Source: Iris pallida (Eukaryota > Streptophyta > Magnoliopsida > Asparagales > Iridaceae). From it: a stretch of DNA of 64,000 bases. Made by a program: the position numbers and the translations under genes. The stretch spans positions 2,353,800-2,417,799 of the forward strand of contig JANAVB010007000.1 of the NCBI GenBank assembly GCA_029216955.1, given 5' to 3'. Shown here piece by piece: positions 20,470 to 31,741 of the stretch; position 1 is the first letter of the stretch; the number at the start of each line of letters is the position of its first letter. The notes under the pieces are model-generated. The model saw only the letters and a program-made list of their open reading frames with translations. It was not told the origin of the DNA and ran no database searches.

Positions 20470-21874
20470 TGTTTGCCATGAAATATAAAAGAACAGAACA
20501 ATTATCGGAGGACCAAACTTTTACTTCACGTTACAAACTCGCTTGTGCAAAGAAAGCCTAGGGACGAAAACCTAGGTACAGCAGTCTAAGTACAATTGTT
20601 TATTTTAGATTCTGGGGGGTGACGATAGAAGCTCGGAAAGGCGACGGCAGCCCTGCCTTACTCCTTGGACGATCGGTATGCAGCCTTGGCTCCTGTGAAG
20701 AGATGGTTGGCGTTGATGAAGAAATGCTCTTCTTGCTCTCCCTCTATTACTCTTCTGGCTTCTCTCTCTTTGTGTATTTTCTCTCTGATTATTGGGGGAG
20801 TCTCTCTGTATATCTCGCAAGGGAATGGCACCTTGCTTATTTATAGGAGTGGGGGCATCATTAGGGTTTGGATGATTACCCATTCTCAAAGTGGCGGCGG
20901 CCTGATGTTTAATCAATCTGGACTATTAGTCTTAAGCGTGAAGGATCTGGGCCATAAATGGGGATAGTATTGAATCCTGTGAATGATTAATGCTGATTGC
21001 TTTAAATCTTCATGATTGGTTGTGTCAAGCTTGGATCTCTCACCACGTGTCCCATTGGCTTGATCACGAGTGATATGCCCTGATCTCATTAATTATGAGG
21101 ATAACGTTAAATATGGTTATTGGAATCTGGTAAATCTCTGATTGATTTAAAACCATGCGTCCCATAATCACCCTGCTACCAGCTGTCAAGTCATGGGGGT
21201 AATTGAATCTCTGCCACGTATCTTAATGGTGGACCCTGCCAGAGCCGTATGATATCCATGAACCGCATGAGACAGCGTCTCAGTGAGCCGCATAGGTATA
21301 GTACTTACGAGCCGCATGGGATGGCTTCTTGGTGAGCCGTATAGGTATAGTACTTGCGAGCCGCATGGGATGGCTTCTTGGTGAGCCGCAGAAAGATGAT
21401 TTCTGCCAGCCGTATGAAGCTGTTCTTCAATTGAGCCGCATGGGAATAGCCACGTGGCAATCTTGGATCGTGTCAGAGATTTTCTCATGTTCTCGAAGAG
21501 CCTGTCATTACGACAGGACCATCATGGCACTTTATGCCAAAGCCGTCAGCTGTCAAATCAGAACATTAAATAAGGCCATTACTTGATGGCCAGCTGTGTG
21601 AAGGGATCCCACGGGGACACGTGGTATTGATCTAGCCGTATCTCTCTGTTGGTCGTTTTGAGAGCCACATATACTTCCGAGCCGCATGAGGCTGGGAGAC
21701 TCTTTGAACCGCATGGGACTGTCCCTATGTAAGCCGCATGGATTCTCCTGCTCCGAGCCGCATGAGACTGAGAGTCTCTCCGAACCGCATGGGACTGCCC
21801 CTGTATGAGCCGTATGGAGTTCTCCTGTTCCGAGTCGCATAGAGCATCATTCTGATATTTTCCATGCTTCTACA
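20470..21874 (-). repeat. Element A 5' LTR (1405 bp)
   Basis: Collinear with 4173-5579. Begins TGTTTGCC and ends TTCTACA on plus, followed by CGTAC. It has the same TATA word at 20838-20845 (minus), CCGCAT-rich U3 at about 21265-21840 and G-boxes. Several CCGCAT words differ from the 3' LTR by one base (CCGTAT or CCACAT in one copy), showing independent decay. Confidence 0.93.
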
Positions 21875-21879
21875 CGTAC
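21875..21879. repeat. Target-site duplication CGTAC of element A (right copy)
   Basis: Identical to 4168-4172, directly after the LTR end TACA. Confidence 0.93.
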
Positions 21880-22392
21880 CGTACTGGCAAATCGACTAGA
21901 GGATTGTAACTGGCTTGGGATTTGAAAATGAAAGCTTTTAAGAACTCTTTGGGAGAATGTAAGCTCATGAAGAGAAGAGATTGAAAGTGAATTGGTGATT
22001 AGAAATGATCGAAATACTTCTCTATTTATAGTTTTTCCAAAGACAGAACTCTGACAGAATTCGGGCAGAATTCGGACAGAACTCTTTGTAACAAACCGCA
22101 ACTGAAGGATGACCAAGTTCAAAAATCCAACATTCACTAACGTTCCAAATGGCCGAACTCTGGCCGAGTTCTGCTGGGGTTCTGCCAGTTTATTTTTTGA
22201 GAAAATCAATTTTTGGCTTTTTGAAAAATCCTTCAGAAGCTTTTGTAAAAAGAATGTTTTTCAAAAACGTAGGTCATTTGTAAAAGAATATGATAGTTTT
22301 CAAAAACGTTTTTGGATAGCCTATTTGCCAGTACGACTCGGTGTACAATGTATTCCTAGACTCAATAAAATAAAAAATTATATTGCTTAACA
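21880..22392 (-). repeat. Copia element D 5' LTR, outer part with promoter
   Basis: Continuation of the LTR at 3781-4172, about 905 bp in total, close to the 939-941 bp of element C. The outer border is placed at 22392 because the minus strand then begins TGTTAAGC; the flanking copy is outside the window, so this end is less sure. On minus TATAAATAG lies near 22020-22028. Upstream of it (22036-22190) are repeated CAGAATTC/GAACTCTG words also found in the C LTRs. Confidence 0.75.
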
Positions 22393-24800
22393 GGAAGTAC
22401 ATTTGGAATGGCAAACGGCTTCAGTCTTGAACAAAGTAGAGATCCATTGTTGAGCAGTGTCCAAAACGTCGTAGGTAAACATCTGAGTTGACTTGCATTT
22501 ATATCGAGACAGAGTTTGATCAAGTATTAAAATCAGGTTTGACCATGACCAATGGGCCAATACTAAGGTCCACGAAATTCTTGGAAGTTCCAGGGTACAG
22601 TAGGGGAGCATCTCTAGTCTGAAGAGCCTCCCTCAGGGTATCTCGGAAGACAACGGCCTACCGCGTCTGTAAAGTGATGAGCTGTTGGAATATCCCAAGG
22701 AGCGTAGCATTGTGCAGCACAGGTGCTGGAGGCAAAACTGGTGCTGGATGCTGGAAGGGTGCTGGTGGAGGAAACTGTGCTGGTGGCAGAGTCGGTGGAG
22801 GAAACTGGAGAGGTGGTGGAATGTTATCTCGACGAAATCTCGAAGTCCCCGGCTGGGGCGTCTCGCCTAGATAGGTGAAGTAGCCTCTGTGGGTCGGTGG
22901 AGTTCCGTTCGTGAAAGACCCGTTTACGGTTGCTGGGGTGTTCAAGGGAGCTGTGTTCCTGCCTTGGGAGTCCATCTAACTGCTACAAAAGGAAAATCGT
23001 TAGTTGGTACAAAGATTCAAATAGGATGCAGATCAAAGGAGTGATTAAGATCAAATGTAGAATTCAATAATGGTTTAAAACATGTGGAGATGGTCCTTAA
23101 ATCTAATCTTATTCGCAGGCCTGCAGTAGTACATCTAAGTTGAGTACTACCGCGAGTTTGCAACCTTTGCGAAAATGGACCTGCATGGGCCACTATAGTT
23201 CCTCCACGGTGAAAAGAGCGGAGACAAGGGTTACAATCTGAGTATCTCATTAAAAAAATCAGCGATGGCATCGAAGTAAACATAGATGGCATCTAAGAAA
23301 AAATATACTATCTACATACCCCATCTTTAATTCTAATTCCTGGAGCAAAGGACTTCATCTCAGCCCGACTCATATAAATCTTGTTGCAAGATGATATTAT
23401 TTCGCTAAGAAAAGAAACGAATAGATTAGGAAAAAACTGTTGAAATGAAATGAAAACTCCTATTATTTACTCGTCAGGTTTACCATCTGCAAAAATATAA
23501 TTGTAAAAAACTCGAAGAACTACTAGTACACTGGCTAGGATTTAAGGTTGAATTTCTTATTAAACTTTTCAAGGTGTGATCGGTACTAAATTTTCTTGTA
23601 TTCTTTTCGAAGAACTGATAAAGTCAGTTTCTTCTAGAGGGATTATATCGAGAATTTGTTGGATTGATTTATCATCTTTCTTCAGCCCCTCGTCCTCATC
23701 AGAAGATTCAACGTTAACTTTCTCAACAATATTAATTACTCCAGATGAAGTTGCCTTCTTCAAAGCGGAATATTCTTCCATCTTTTTCAAACGCCGAGGT
23801 ATATTGATTTATTCAAGTTCGATTGAACCAAGCTTAGAATTGATCGAAACAAGTTGATCTGAAATCTTCGACAGTTGGTCTTCAAACCTGCGCATCATAC
23901 GTGGAATGAAGGTTTCATTTGAAGCTGACATCCAATCTTCTACCTCTTCTACAGGTTCCATACGAGTAGACATCTTTCTCCAGTACTACAAAATGAAATA
24001 AAAAAACTGTTCTATGTATTTCAGAATAAATAATAGTTGAAACAAAAAAACTATTATATATATATAACAAGAGAAAAGTACAAAAAGTGAGGAAGATGGA
24101 AAGACAAATAAATTTTGGGACTAACAAAGAATCTACTAGCCGTTAGAAAGGTTATCATGAAAGGTTATCATGATTAACAATTTTAGTAACTCTAGAAGAG
24201 GTTTAATTTCGCTGGAACTCCTCGTTGTTCGAGGAGGGCTCGACGAAGTCCGTCGCGAACCGGAACTTCTTCTGCTTTCCTTCTTCATCTCCGGTTCTCC
24301 TTCCACTACCACCACCATAGCCTGTAGCTTTATAACCAAAATATTAAATTGCTAGATGAAACAAAAAAAAATTACGGAAAGATTACTAAATCAAAATAAC
24401 ACATATTCGTAGAAAACATGAGACTAAAGACGAAAATGTTTCAAAAGCAACAACATAATTTTACAACAACTAAGCAGACTATGCTAAGCAATAACTAAAA
24501 TTTGGGATTGTGTCCTCCTAGGATTTAATTTACACAAAGAAAAGATTTAAGAGAACGAACTTTTATCGGCTTCCTACCCCTCTTCTTCCTCTGAATTCTT
24601 CCCTTACTATTATCCACATTGCCGACAGGATTTTCGTCCTTGTCGCCATCGGTGTCATCATCTAGATCCCCACCAGCTATCGGAGCATCGGTGGAGTCGT
24701 TGTCTACATCACCTCCAGTCAAGGACACATTGTGTTCTTTCTTTCCTGGCATATTGTCATATATAAGTAGTTGCACAAAATATTAAATTGGATGGACGAA
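22393..24800 (-). pseudogene. Degenerate intron-bearing gene relic, weakly Ulp1-protease-like
   Basis: Reading minus from about 24750 down: an acidic exon starting MPGKKEHNVSL with a basic KKRGRKPIK (AT-hook-like) end. A splice-acceptor-like ...AAAGCTACAG|GCTATGG near 24325 opens a Gly/Arg-rich exon. An exon near 23800-23990 reads MSTRMEPVEEVEDWMSA followed by coiled coil (RRFEDQLSKISDQLVSINS), then a stop and an acidic stretch (23569-23790). A short exon at about 23320-23395 is bounded by TTCTTTTCTTAG| and |GTATGT and encodes MSRAEMKSFAPGIRIKDG. That peptide resembles the start of Ulp1-like C48 catalytic domains carried by plant CACTA and Mutator-like elements. A Pro-rich frame (22658-22975, MDSQGRNTAP) follows. 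Catalytic residues are not visible, so the assignment is weak. Confidence 0.35.
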
Positions 24801-24932
24801 AGAGAAAGTAAATATGAGTTAATTTAGGGTGTCTATTGAAAAAATTGCATTGAAGAATGACCTGCTATAGCAAGTTAACAAGAGGTCAAAATTAAAAAAT
24901 AGCATTAAATGATGTCTCATGTGCTATTTAAT

Positions 24933-24992
24933 CTGAACCATTGGATCAACATTCAATGGTTCAGATTTGGGATGTATCTATACATCCCAAAA
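24933..24992. repeat. Two adjacent perfect stem-loops
   Basis: CTGAACCATTG at 24933-24943 pairs with CAATGGTTCAG at 24954-24964. TTTGGGATGTA at 24966-24976 pairs with TACATCCCAAA at 24981-24991. Two 11-bp perfect stems in 60 bp just before the SINE-like and (TA)n block look like a transposon end, but the family is not identified. Confidence 0.6.
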
Positions 24993-25035
24993 GGGTGGAT
25001 GTATTGTAGAATTTTCCATATATATATGTATATAT

Positions 25036-25139
25036 ATATAGCAAATGACCTCTAGCCTAGTGGTTAAGAGAGATACATGCGGCCCGAGTGGTCAGGAGAT
25101 CGATTCCCGATGGGAGCGTTCGCCACAATTACCTTCTTT

Positions 25140-25143
<4 letters not shown>
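25036..25143 (+). mobile_element. tRNA-derived SINE-like unit 1
   Basis: A-box match TAGCCTAGTGG (25053-25063) and B-box match GATCGATTC (25098-25106), both fitting the pol III internal-promoter consensus, about 45 bp apart. No tRNA cloverleaf can be formed convincingly. The unit is followed by TTCTTTCAAAA and then (TA)n. Resembles the head of Au-like plant SINEs. Confidence 0.5.

Positions 25144-25232
<89 letters not shown>
25144..25232. repeat. (TA)n microsatellite 1
   Basis: Nearly pure TA dinucleotides, directly abutting the 3' side of SINE-like unit 1. Reading frames through it are artefacts. Confidence 0.95.
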
Positions 25233-25234
<2 letters not shown>

Positions 25235-25254
25235 AAAAAAATAATATATATATA

Positions 25255-25701
<447 letters not shown>

Positions 25702-25776
<75 letters not shown>
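25702..25776. repeat. (TA)n followed by (TG)n
   Basis: About 50 bp of TA switching to about 26 bp of TG at 25751, a compound microsatellite. Confidence 0.95.
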
Positions 25777-25777
<1 letters not shown>

Positions 25778-25890
25778 TTTGCACGTATTTTAATTAGAAT
25801 ATTATAATGTCAGTTGTCATTTTTTCGTCTTTTCCATGTGATTGTTCATCTTTTCGTCTTTTCCATCTTTTCGTATATATATATTTTTTC

Positions 25891-25952
<62 letters not shown>

Positions 25953-26028
25953 GTGCTTTGCACGTATTTTAATTAGAATATTATAATATCAGTTGTCATC
26001 TTTTCGTCTTTTCCATGTGATTGTTCAT
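25776..26028. repeat. About 74-bp direct duplication flanking a (TA)n tract
   Basis: GCTTTGCACGTATTTTAATT and the following 54 bp at 25776-25849 recur at 25954-26028 with only a few differences. Between them are TTTTCGTCTTTTCCATC repeats and (TA)n at 25892-25951. Each copy starts with GTGCTTTGCAC-type palindromic sequence. Looks like the duplicated end of an AT-rich mobile element or a slippage-made duplication. Confidence 0.7.
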
Positions 26029-26092
26029 GTGCGTGCTTTCTTTTTACAGTGTCAAAAGATTCAAAGTACAAATTTTGTTCTTTTTTTTTAAT

Positions 26093-26335
26093 GAGTGCTG
26101 TTATTAGCACTCCTAAAATGTCATTCGGCACTCCTATTTAATATTTTAACATTCAAATTCTAAATTTCTCCCTGCAATAACTTTATTAACACTCCTAAAA
26201 TGTCATCCTGCACTCCTCCCTTCATGCATACACAAATTAATGTCATATTTAATAAAGGGGTAGGTTTGAAATTTGAATCTTAAAAATTAAAGAGAAGTGT
26301 CGAATGACATTCTAGGAGTGCTAATAGCAGCACCC
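26093..26335. mobile_element. MITE with about 42-bp terminal inverted repeats
   Basis: The left end GAGTGCTGTTATTAGCACTC and the reverse complement of the right end GGGTGCTGCTATTAGCACTC continue to match for about 42 bp with five mismatches. TTTTTAAT at 26085-26092 is repeated at 26336-26343, an 8-bp duplication as for hAT elements. An internal copy of the ACTCCTAAAATGTCATCC word lies at about 26190. No ORF, so non-autonomous. Confidence 0.75.
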
Positions 26336-26343
26336 TTTTTAAT

Positions 26344-26871
<528 letters not shown>

Positions 26872-26872
<1 letters not shown>

Positions 26873-28838
26873 CATCCGATGTTCTCTTTCCAGCCCGCTC
26901 CCTCCTTCCCCCTTTTTTCCTTCCTGGCCCCCACTGCCGTCCGACCCCTCTCATCCCGCTCTTGTCCCCCCACCCTCTAGTCAGTCGGCACCACCGTCCG
27001 CCCATGTCACCCTCCGCCGGCGACGCGGTCGGAGTCGACGCTCCTCCCCGTATCCCCCCGCCCCTTCCCATTCCGGCGGACCTGGTCCCCCAGCGGGCAG
27101 CCTCCCCCGTCAGACCGGAAGGATCCAGGCTGGCTGGACCCACCTCGACTTTCGTCGCCGGCCCCCTCGCTCCTTCCTCTCCTCCCTTCCCTCTATTCTT
27201 GGAACGCCTCCTCCTCGGAATCTGCCCACGTGGACGGCCACTTTGCTCGCCAGTGCTGGGCGTTCTACTCCGGTCTCCTCCTCGTCACGCCCGCCAGCCT
27301 CGGCCGAGCTGCGTCCCTCTTCCTCGGTGTCGACGATCGATCCCTCGATAGTAGCGACTGTTGCTTCCCCAGCCGCGGAACTGGTCGACCAGGCCGCCTC
27401 GGGAGACGGAGGGGGACAGATGCCTCCTGCCTCGGGTGCCGCCCCCGGACAGCTGTCCCTAGCGTCTTCTACCTCCCTCTTCGGCTTCCCCCCTCCTTCC
27501 CCTCCCTCTCGCCCCTCCCGTGACTGGACGCAGGAGAAGCTCGCCTTGGTCGGCCGGCACTCGGCGCAGCTCCGGTGGGCCCCATCTTCGGCACATCCGG
27601 AGCCGATCTCGTCGGACCGGTCGTCCCCTGGTTAGCTCCACCGCTATGGTGGCCTCCACCTCCGCTCCTCGACGTTGGACGGCCTGCCCCGGCGACCTCT
27701 GCTGCCTCGGTCGCCCCCCTGGAGGGTTGCACGATGCAGCTTCGGTGGCCCCCCTCTCCGGCGCATCCGGAGCCGGTGTTTGCTCCGCCGCTTCGGTGGC
27801 CTCCACCCCCTCCCCCCTTAGCATTGGTCGGTCAGCACCGCCGACCTCATTTGGCCCTGCCTCGGTTTTCACCTCGGTAGGGTGCGTGGAGCCGCAGGCC
27901 ACGTCCGATCTCGCGTTGGCTTTCGTGTCTACCTGCAGCCTCGTGGGCCCCGCTCCTCGAATGGCGAGCGTTGACGCCAGCACGACCGCCACCTCGATTT
28001 CCCTACTCTATGGGGGTCCCTCCGCCTACCCCTCCACACGAACTGGGGGTCCCCCTATTTATGCGGCCCTTCCAGCCCACCCCTCTACGCGGGTCCAAGC
28101 GGGCCCTGCTCTTTACGCGCCCCCTCTTTACGCGGCCCTTCCAGCCTACCCCTCGTCTCAGCTCCAAGCGGGCCCTACTTTTTATGCGGGATCCCCTTTT
28201 CCAGCCTCCCCCTCTACGCGGATGTCATCAATTTTTGCGGGCCTCCTCTTTACGCGGGCCTTTCCGCCTCCCCCTCTTCGCGGGTCTTCTCGCTTTACGT
28301 GGGCCCCCCCGCCACCGCCTCCTTTGTGTGCAACGCGCTGATCCCACGTGGCCCTCCTTGCTGGGTCATGTCCCGGCTCCCCAGGCGGTCGCCTGCAAGG
28401 ACTTCTCCCCCCACAGGCCCTTGCCTGCTCGGGTCCCACCTTGGCGCAAGCCATTTTTTCACCGACGGTTGCCGGTGCGGTCATTCCCGTCGGGGCCCCC
28501 CCTTCTTGACGTATTCCTGCGGTGCCACCCCGCTCACCCTGGCGCATCTCCAACCCCCCCAGGCCCTGGCCATTTCCTCCCCCTCCCGGGCGCCGGGAAT
28601 TTTAGCTGCGTCCCATTCCCCTCCTGGCGTCGGTTTTACGGCACCGGGGACCTCCGTCCCTTTGGACGCTGGTGTCAGGTCTTTCGTCGGTCTACCTGCA
28701 CCTTCGGAAGTCCCCTCCATGGGACGCGGGCTGCCCATCCTCTCTGCTCTGGGCTCCTCGCCTTCCGGAGCCCTTGCTAGCGCTCCCTCCTTCGCTGATG
28801 TTCTTAGGCCGGATCGTGCGAAGCTCGTCCCCATTCTG
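26872..28838 (+). pseudogene. L1-type LINE: GC-rich 5' region and N-terminal ORF1
   Basis: Very GC-rich plus-strand sequence encoding Pro/Ser/Ala-rich protein in several broken frames. The last frame (28299-28838) ends APSFADVLRPDRAKLVPI, a motif that in plant LINE ORF1 proteins precedes the DUF4283-like domain found right of the copia insertion at 45944. Between about 28010 and 28230 the DNA has imperfect repeats giving (P)YAALPA(H/Y)PS-type peptides. The LINE is cut by element C at 28838/45941. Start codon and LINE 5' border are not identifiable; stops and frame changes (for example near 27635) show it is dead. Confidence 0.6.
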
Positions 28839-29777
28839 TGTTGACACAAAATCACATTCAACCAAATATTGATAAAATTGACAATATGATACTTATCATA
28901 ATTCAATATGACACATCAAGACTGAACTTAGTACAAGACGGACTACGGCTCATACCTACAGTGTACTTTATTTCGAGTCTGTATTTTATATTTTTTCTTG
29001 AGTCTAGATAAATGTAAACTGAGTTGCACTGAGCAATTTGGGCCTTTACCTATACCTATACCTTAACCCAAAAGCTCCACCAAACCAAATTAGCCCATAA
29101 AGCCCAATGGACCAATTCTGTCTTCTGGAGACAGAGTTCGGGCCGAACTCTGCCTCCACACAGAGTTCGGGCCGAATTCTGTCTCCTAAATTACAGGACC
29201 CTAATTTTTAAGGTTTGATGTATGTTAGTTGTCCAACGGCCAAAACTTTGAATTCTTGACACAGAATTTTGGCAGAATTCTGTCTATCCAGAACACTATA
29301 AATAGGCTTTGAATTCTCTCATTTTCAATCATCCAATCTTCTCTTCTCTTCTCTTTAAAGTCTTATACAAGCCTTACCCTTCTCATCTACTAGCCACAAG
29401 CTCCATAAGCCTCAAAGTGCTCAGTGTTCTTCAGTTAGGAGTTTGTGCAAGAGTTCAAAAAGTCGCTTGGAAAATTCCAAGCATCGCCACTGCGATCTCT
29501 GTAAGAAGTTGACTTGCTCTTCTGAAGAAAAGGCACGGGATGTAACTACTATTTCACAAATAGTGGATTTAATCCTGAGCTAGAGTTCTCAGGCCTGGAC
29601 TAGTCCTCCATGAGGGAAACCAGGTTAAAATCGGCTGTGTTTGCGTATGCTTTCTCGCTCTTTATTATTTCCGTATTTACTCTGATTATTTACTATTGGT
29701 GAAAGAGTTTAATTTTTAATTGGATATTTTGGTCATAAACTCTATTCCCTCCTCTAGAGTTGCCTATTTGTTCTTCA
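28839..29777 (+). repeat. Element C 5' LTR (939 bp)
   Basis: TGTTGACACAAAATCACA...TTGTTCTTCA. TATAAATAG lies near 29298-29306. Upstream of it are three imperfect palindromic words of the CAGAGTTCGGGCCGAACTCTG type (about 29130-29151, 29160-29182 and 29261-29285). The last 120 bp carry the run resembling the D LTR (CTAGAGTTCTCAGGCCTGGA...). Confidence 0.92.
29298..29306 (+). promoter_or_regulatory. TATA box of element C LTR
   Basis: TATAAATAG shortly after the palindromic CAGAATTCTG words; the same word occurs in the 3' LTR near 45460. Confidence 0.65.
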
Positions 29778-29779
29778 AT

Positions 29780-29791
29780 TGGTATCAGAGC
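29780..29791 (+). other. Primer-binding site of element C (initiator tRNA-Met type)
   Basis: TGGTATCAGAGC two bases after the LTR end at 29777. Confidence 0.92.
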
Positions 29792-29831
29792 TCTGTTCTC
29801 TCAATAAGGACTAACATCCTAGAGCTGATCC

Positions 29832-31741
29832 ATGGTAGCCACACAACCCATGTTTTTCAATCACGATGAAGGGCAGTCCACTCATAGGCCTTCCCTATTT
29901 GATGGAACAAACTACACCTATTGGAAAACAAGGATGAGTTTTTATCACAAGTCGCTAGACTTCGACCTGTGGACCATTATTACCGATGGTTACAAAAAGC
30001 CTGTCAGGATAGTTGTCAATGGTGATCTCATTGAGAAATCTCACGACAAATATTCTGACGAGGAAAAAAAATAGGCGAGTCTAGACGCGAGAGCTATTAA
30101 TGCTTTATTTTGTGCAATAGACAGGAATGAGTTTAACAGGGTCTCAACATGCACCACCTCTTACGAAGTATGGAGACTTCTAGAAGTGATGCATGAAGGA
30201 ACCACCCAAGTCAAGGAGTCGAAAATAAGTCGTCTCACACAAGAATATGAGGCGTTCAAGATGAAGCCCGATGAGACGATCACACAAATGTTTACAAGAT
30301 TCCTCGACATCATCAACCCCTTTTCATCTCTCGGCAAACAATATACAAATTACGAGAAGATCCGCAAGTTACTTAGGGGCTACCAAAGATTTGGAACCCT
30401 AAGGTAACAGCTATCATAGAAGGCAATGATCTCACTATAATGTCTTTGGAGACTTTGATAGAAAAGCTGATGACTCACGAGCTTGACCTCAAAGACTTCG
30501 AAGAGCTTGCTCCAAAGGCAAAGGAGATTGCCCTTAAAGCTCATCGTCGAAGAGCTGATCCTGAAGAGACAGATGAAGGCAATTCGGAAGGTGATGATCA
30601 AGCTCTCCTCATCCGCAACTTCAAGAAGTTCCTTCGCTTCAATCGAAGAAAGAAGGAACAACAAGAAGATGACGAAGAAGTGCCAACATGCTACGGCTGC
30701 AAGAAGACGGGACACGTCCGAAAAGACTGTCCATTCGCAAAGAAAAGCAACCGATATGAGAAGCCCTACAAGAAGTCTTCCTCAAGAAAATATGCCAACA
30801 CTAGCATTTGGCAAGAAAACGAAGCTAGTGACTCCAAGGAAGAAATAGACTCCCCTCAAGACACCGCCAGTGTATGTCTAATGGCAACATCCGATAAGGT
30901 AACTAGCAAAACTCTCGATGATTTCACTTTTGATGAACTTCGCGATGCATTCAATGATTTACTAAATAACCACAAGAAACTCATTAGTAAATATAAACAT
31001 GCCAAGGAGAAGATCAAAAGTTATGAAGTCGAGATTCAAAAACTCTCTTCTTTACTTGATAATATTAGAGACACTTCATCCACGGAAGTCAATAATGAGG
31101 TGTCTAAGCTTAAATTAAGCCTATATGATGCCGAAGCACGTATTGAAAAGCAAACACATGAGATCATAACGCTCAACACTGAGCTTGCTGAAGAAAAGAA
31201 TAGACACAGGATCTCTATTACTAAAATTTATGGTTTGAATGCTAAGTATAATAAACTGCACAATACCTCTAAGAAATTAGAGACTAGATTGGAAAAACAG
31301 GTTGCTCAACCTCAAATCCAATCACATAAGACACACACAAAGCACAACACTGCTCAAAATAGTCAAACACGCCATCCACCTGCAGCACGCAAACATGCTT
31401 ACATATACACCCACTTCCATACAGCACACAAATCACATGCACGTAGAAATTATTCTCATAACTATTATTCTACTGCGACACACAATCACCATGGTACACA
31501 TAGATATAATCATCACTATGTTGCACATAATCACCACCATATTGCATATAAAAATAATCATCATCCTGCTGCCACATATAGTCATTATCATGCTGCTCCA
31601 CACCACTCTTACCATGCTACATATAGACATCATCAACATGCTCCAAATATAAATAGGAATGCTATTTGTACCTATTGTGGATTATATGGACACATCTCAC
31701 CACAATGTAGAATTATGAGATTAGTAGATATAAATTTATAG
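29832..31741 (+). pseudogene. Element C gag with expanded His-rich region and two zinc knuckles
   Basis: Frame 1 (29832-30407) has RPSLFDGTNYTYWKTRM and EYEAFKMKPDETITQMFTRF, with one TAG near 30072. A frameshift near 30380 leads into frame 2 (30440-31741): CCHC knuckle CYGCKKTGHVRKDC (about 30690), acidic and coiled-coil segments (KLSLYDAEARIEKQTHEI), then about 90 residues very rich in His, Tyr, Asn and Ala, and a second CCHC knuckle CTYCGLYGHISPQC (about 31668-31710). Element D lacks most of the His-rich expansion. Confidence 0.85.

Larger units (their letters stand above)
4173..21874 (-). mobile_element. Element A: complete but defective Tat-clade Ty3/gypsy element with antisense PMD-like gene
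   Basis: A 17.7-kb element with 1407- and 1405-bp LTRs, perfect 5-bp duplication, PBS, gag, protease, RT, RNase H, archaeal-type RNase H and integrase on minus, and an accessory gene on plus between integrase and the 3' LTR. A second RNase H, large size and an antisense ORF near the 3' LTR are known features of Tat-clade elements such as Retand and Grande. The LTR copies differ by eye about every 20-30 bases plus small indels, so the insertion is not recent. It cannot integrate by itself because of the integrase deletion (see 12108-13043). Confidence 0.93.

Noticed and set aside
4173..21874. Element A as a recent, active insertion because its TSD is perfect
   Set aside because: LTR copies differ at many positions, the integrase core is deleted and the accessory gene has stops.
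25053..25106. Possible tRNA gene
   Set aside because: A- and B-boxes fit, but no acceptor stem, anticodon arm or full cloverleaf can be drawn. SINE-like origin is more likely.
28299..28838. Independent Pro-rich host gene
   Set aside because: The SFADVL motif and DUF4283-like continuation after the copia insertion make LINE ORF1 the better explanation.
29260..29290. Heat-shock element in the copia LTR
   Set aside because: The GAATTC words lack the nGAAnnTTCn spacing needed for a heat-shock element.
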